This document shows, in pieces, positions 62,303-64,000 of a stretch of 64,000 bases of DNA. The notes below the pieces were generated by a model, which did not search any database, was not told the DNA's origin, and saw only the letters and a program-made list of their open reading frames with translations. The stretch lies in the NCBI GenBank assembly GCA_008501735.1, contig QQUF01000053.1:124001-188000 (forward strand), read 5' to 3'. Position numbers and translations under genes: made by a program. Source of the stretch: Calditrichota bacterium (GTDB lineage: Bacteria; CLD3). How positions within the stretch are numbered: position 1 is the first letter of the stretch; each line of letters begins with the position of its first letter.

Positions 62303-64000
62303 TCATTTATTTTTAACATATTTTTCTAACCATTGGTCTTGCTCCCACAACAAATGTAGAACACTTTCCTTAGCTCGATAACCGTGACTTTCGTTAGGCA
62401 AAATAACTAATCTTACTGGAGCACCAAGTCCTTTTAAAGCATTAAAATATCTTTTGCTTTGCATCGGATAAGTTCCGGAATTGTTGTCCGCTTCGCCGTG
62501 AATCAAAAGCATTGGAGTTTTCATTTTGTCTGCGTGCATAAACGGCGACATTTTGTAATAAACTTCAGGAGCTTCCCAATAATTTCTTTCTTCGCCTTGG
62601 AACCCAAAAGGTGTTAGGGTTCTGTTGTAAGCTCCACTTCGTGCAATTCCTGCTGCAAAAAGGTCTGAGTGTGAAAGCAAGTTTGCAACCATAAAAGCTC
62701 CGTAACTGTGTCCTCCAACAGCAACACGATTTCTGTCAATGTAACCTAACTCATCTACTGCATCAATTGCGGCTTTTGCGTTGGCAACCAATTGTTCGCG
62801 GAAAGTATCGTTTGGTTGTTCGTCGCCTTCACCAACTATCGGAAATCTTGCACGGTTTAAAACAACGTAACCTTTGGTAACCCAATAAATTGGTGAGCCG
62901 TAATAAGGATAAGTGAATTTATTCGGGTTTGAAGTCTTTTGAGAAGCACTTGATTGATTTTTAAATTCAATTGGATAAGCCCACAAAATCATCGGCATTT
63001 TTTCTTTTTTCTCTTTGTCGTAACCAATTGGCAAATACAAAGTTCCCGAAAGTTCCAATCCGTCATCTCTTTTGTAAGAAATTACTTCTTTGTGGATTCC
63101 TTGAATGCTTTTAAATGGATTGTCAAAATCTGTTAATTGGTTAAGTTGATTTTTCTCTAAATCTCTAAAAAAATAATTCGGGTATTCGTCAGGAGATTCA
63201 ATTCGCACTAAAATTTGATTTTTATCAATGTCAAATTCGTAAAGGTTTTCCAATTTATCTGTAAATTTCGATTGATAAATTCGACTGAGTTTTTGGGCTT
63301 TAAGGTTGATTCTGTCGATAAAAGGGAATTGTCCTTTATCCGAAAAACCGTCTCCTTTCAAGTAAGCATTTTCACCTTTTAAAGCTAAAACATCACTTCC
63401 CATTTTATTTCTTTTGGTAACAAAATCTCCCGGGTCGCTGTACTTGTCTTGATAATTTCTATCGAAAAGAATTTTAGCTTCCGAAGAAGGCGAAGAAGGA
63501 TTGAATAAATAGGTTTTCATATTTCGGTCATTCCACCAATAATCAAAAATTATGGCAGTTTTTTCATTTCCCCACAAAGCTTTGTAGTATCTGTTTTTAG
63601 TTTTAAACAAACTTTTAGCTTCTTTGTCAAATGGTGCATTCAGTTGAAAAATTTCATCTCTGAATTTGGCTTCTTTTTCAGGATTTCCTTCGTCAAGAGC
63701 TTGGACAAAAATCAAACTTGCAGGTTTGTCATCTCTCCAACTGAACTTTCTTCGTCCTGTGTGAACAGCCATAAAACCTTTTGGCAAATCCTCAACCAAA
63801 GGTGTTTCAGCAACAGTTTCAACTTTGAGACCATCTTTGGAATAAATGACAGTTTTTGATGCAAATCTGTAGTAAGGCACCAAGTATGAAAATGGTTTTT
63901 CAATTGTTTCTACCATAACGTATTCGCCGTTTGGTGAGAACTCAATTTCATAGTACATTGCACTTTCTAACCACTTTTCACTTTGTCCGTCCAATGAAAT
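62303..64000 (-). CDS. Prolyl oligopeptidase family (S9) serine peptidase, C-terminal part (runs off the right edge)
   Basis: The reading frame is open to base 64000 with no proper start in the window, so at least 566 residues are seen and the N-terminus is missing. The first ~300 residues look like a seven-bladed propeller. The alpha/beta-hydrolase domain follows, with catalytic Ser in GGHSYGAFMVANLL, Asp in LIHGEADNN and His in NESHGYRAKE. The segment ELSGTLYLPIGYDKEKKEKM with PMILWAYPIEF resembles the S9D (plant glutamyl endopeptidase-like) group rather than DPP4. Location cannot be judged without the N-terminus. Confidence 0.88.
   Translation of the reverse strand: MSLDGQSEKWLESAMYYEIEFSPNGEYVMVETIEKPFSYLVPYYRFASKTVIYSKDGLKVETVAETPLVEDLPKGFMAVHTGRRKFSWRDDKPASLIFVQALDEGNPEKEAKFRDEIFQLNAPFDKEAKSLFKTKNRYYKALWGNEKTAIIFDYWWNDRNMKTYLFNPSSPSSEAKILFDRNYQDKYSDPGDFVTKRNKMGSDVLALKGENAYLKGDGFSDKGQFPFIDRINLKAQKLSRIYQSKFTDKLENLYEFDIDKNQILVRIESPDEYPNYFFRDLEKNQLNQLTDFDNPFKSIQGIHKEVISYKRDDGLELSGTLYLPIGYDKEKKEKMPMILWAYPIEFKNQSSASQKTSNPNKFTYPYYGSPIYWVTKGYVVLNRARFPIVGEGDEQPNDTFREQLVANAKAAIDAVDELGYIDRNRVAVGGHSYGAFMVANLLSHSDLFAAGIARSGAYNRTLTPFGFQGEERNYWEAPEVYYKMSPFMHADKMKTPMLLIHGEADNNSGTYPMQSKRYFNALKGLGAPVRLVILPNESHGYRAKESVLHLLWEQDQWLEKYVKNK

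Overview
The window is about 64 kb of AT-rich bacterial chromosome with few and short intergenic gaps, frequent TTG starts and recognisable Shine-Dalgarno (SD) sites. It carries a PorU-like gingipain-fold sortase, a PorV-like outer-membrane barrel and two further proteins ending in a type IX secretion (T9SS) C-terminal sorting domain. This points to the Fibrobacterota-Chlorobiota-Bacteroidota group. The 'NYPNPF' style of sorting domain suggests the Ignavibacteria/Kapabacteria/Chlorobiota side, but the phylum is an inference. No tRNA, rRNA, CRISPR array, transposase or prophage was seen.

Layout. (1) 0-2.2 kb: start of an enoyl-CoA hydratase-like gene, divergent from acetyl-CoA synthetase. (2) 2.3-20.4 kb, minus strand: three giant secreted proteins (1715, 2051 and 2014 aa). 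They are built from the same kit: about 24 copies of a ~110-residue CARDB-like beta-sandwich with an acidic DxDxDG loop, mixed with MAM-like, nidogen-like and LamG-like domains, and closed by a shared FN3-like domain. Each gene has the same ~110-nt upstream leader (a long stem with a conserved C-rich loop, then a small hairpin at the SD) and a terminator with the same core. (3) 20.7-22.3 kb: a TPR-Fis-HTH protein overlapping a small orphan gene. (4) 22.6-36.5 kb, plus strand: a secretion and cell-surface block with porU, porV, an M6-like protein that has lost its zinc site, a peptidase-propeller-barrel fusion and two DUF5683-like proteins. (5) 36.5-43.1 kb: accessory genes (two GNATs, a D-threonine aldolase/D-serine dehydratase-like enzyme, DUF4238, SdpI-like, flavin reductase, flippase). 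(6) 43.2-55.1 kb: core genes recG, a STAS protein, an Omp85-like barrel, rplU-rpmA, a second TPR-Fis protein, serS, a radical SAM enzyme, tatC, an ECF sigma/anti-sigma pair and birA. (7) 55.3-64 kb: a gingipain-like protein without its catalytic pair, an alanine dehydrogenase/carboxyethylornithine synthase-like enzyme, an OYE-family reductase and a partial S9 peptidase.

The strongest candidate for something undescribed is the giant-protein locus: three mosaic paralogues under one shared, covarying leader and next to a TPR-Fis regulator. Other signals are two apparent pseudo-proteases that keep their T9SS tails, and a signal peptide that seems to be made from intergenic repeat sequence. All similarities were judged by eye; no database search was possible.
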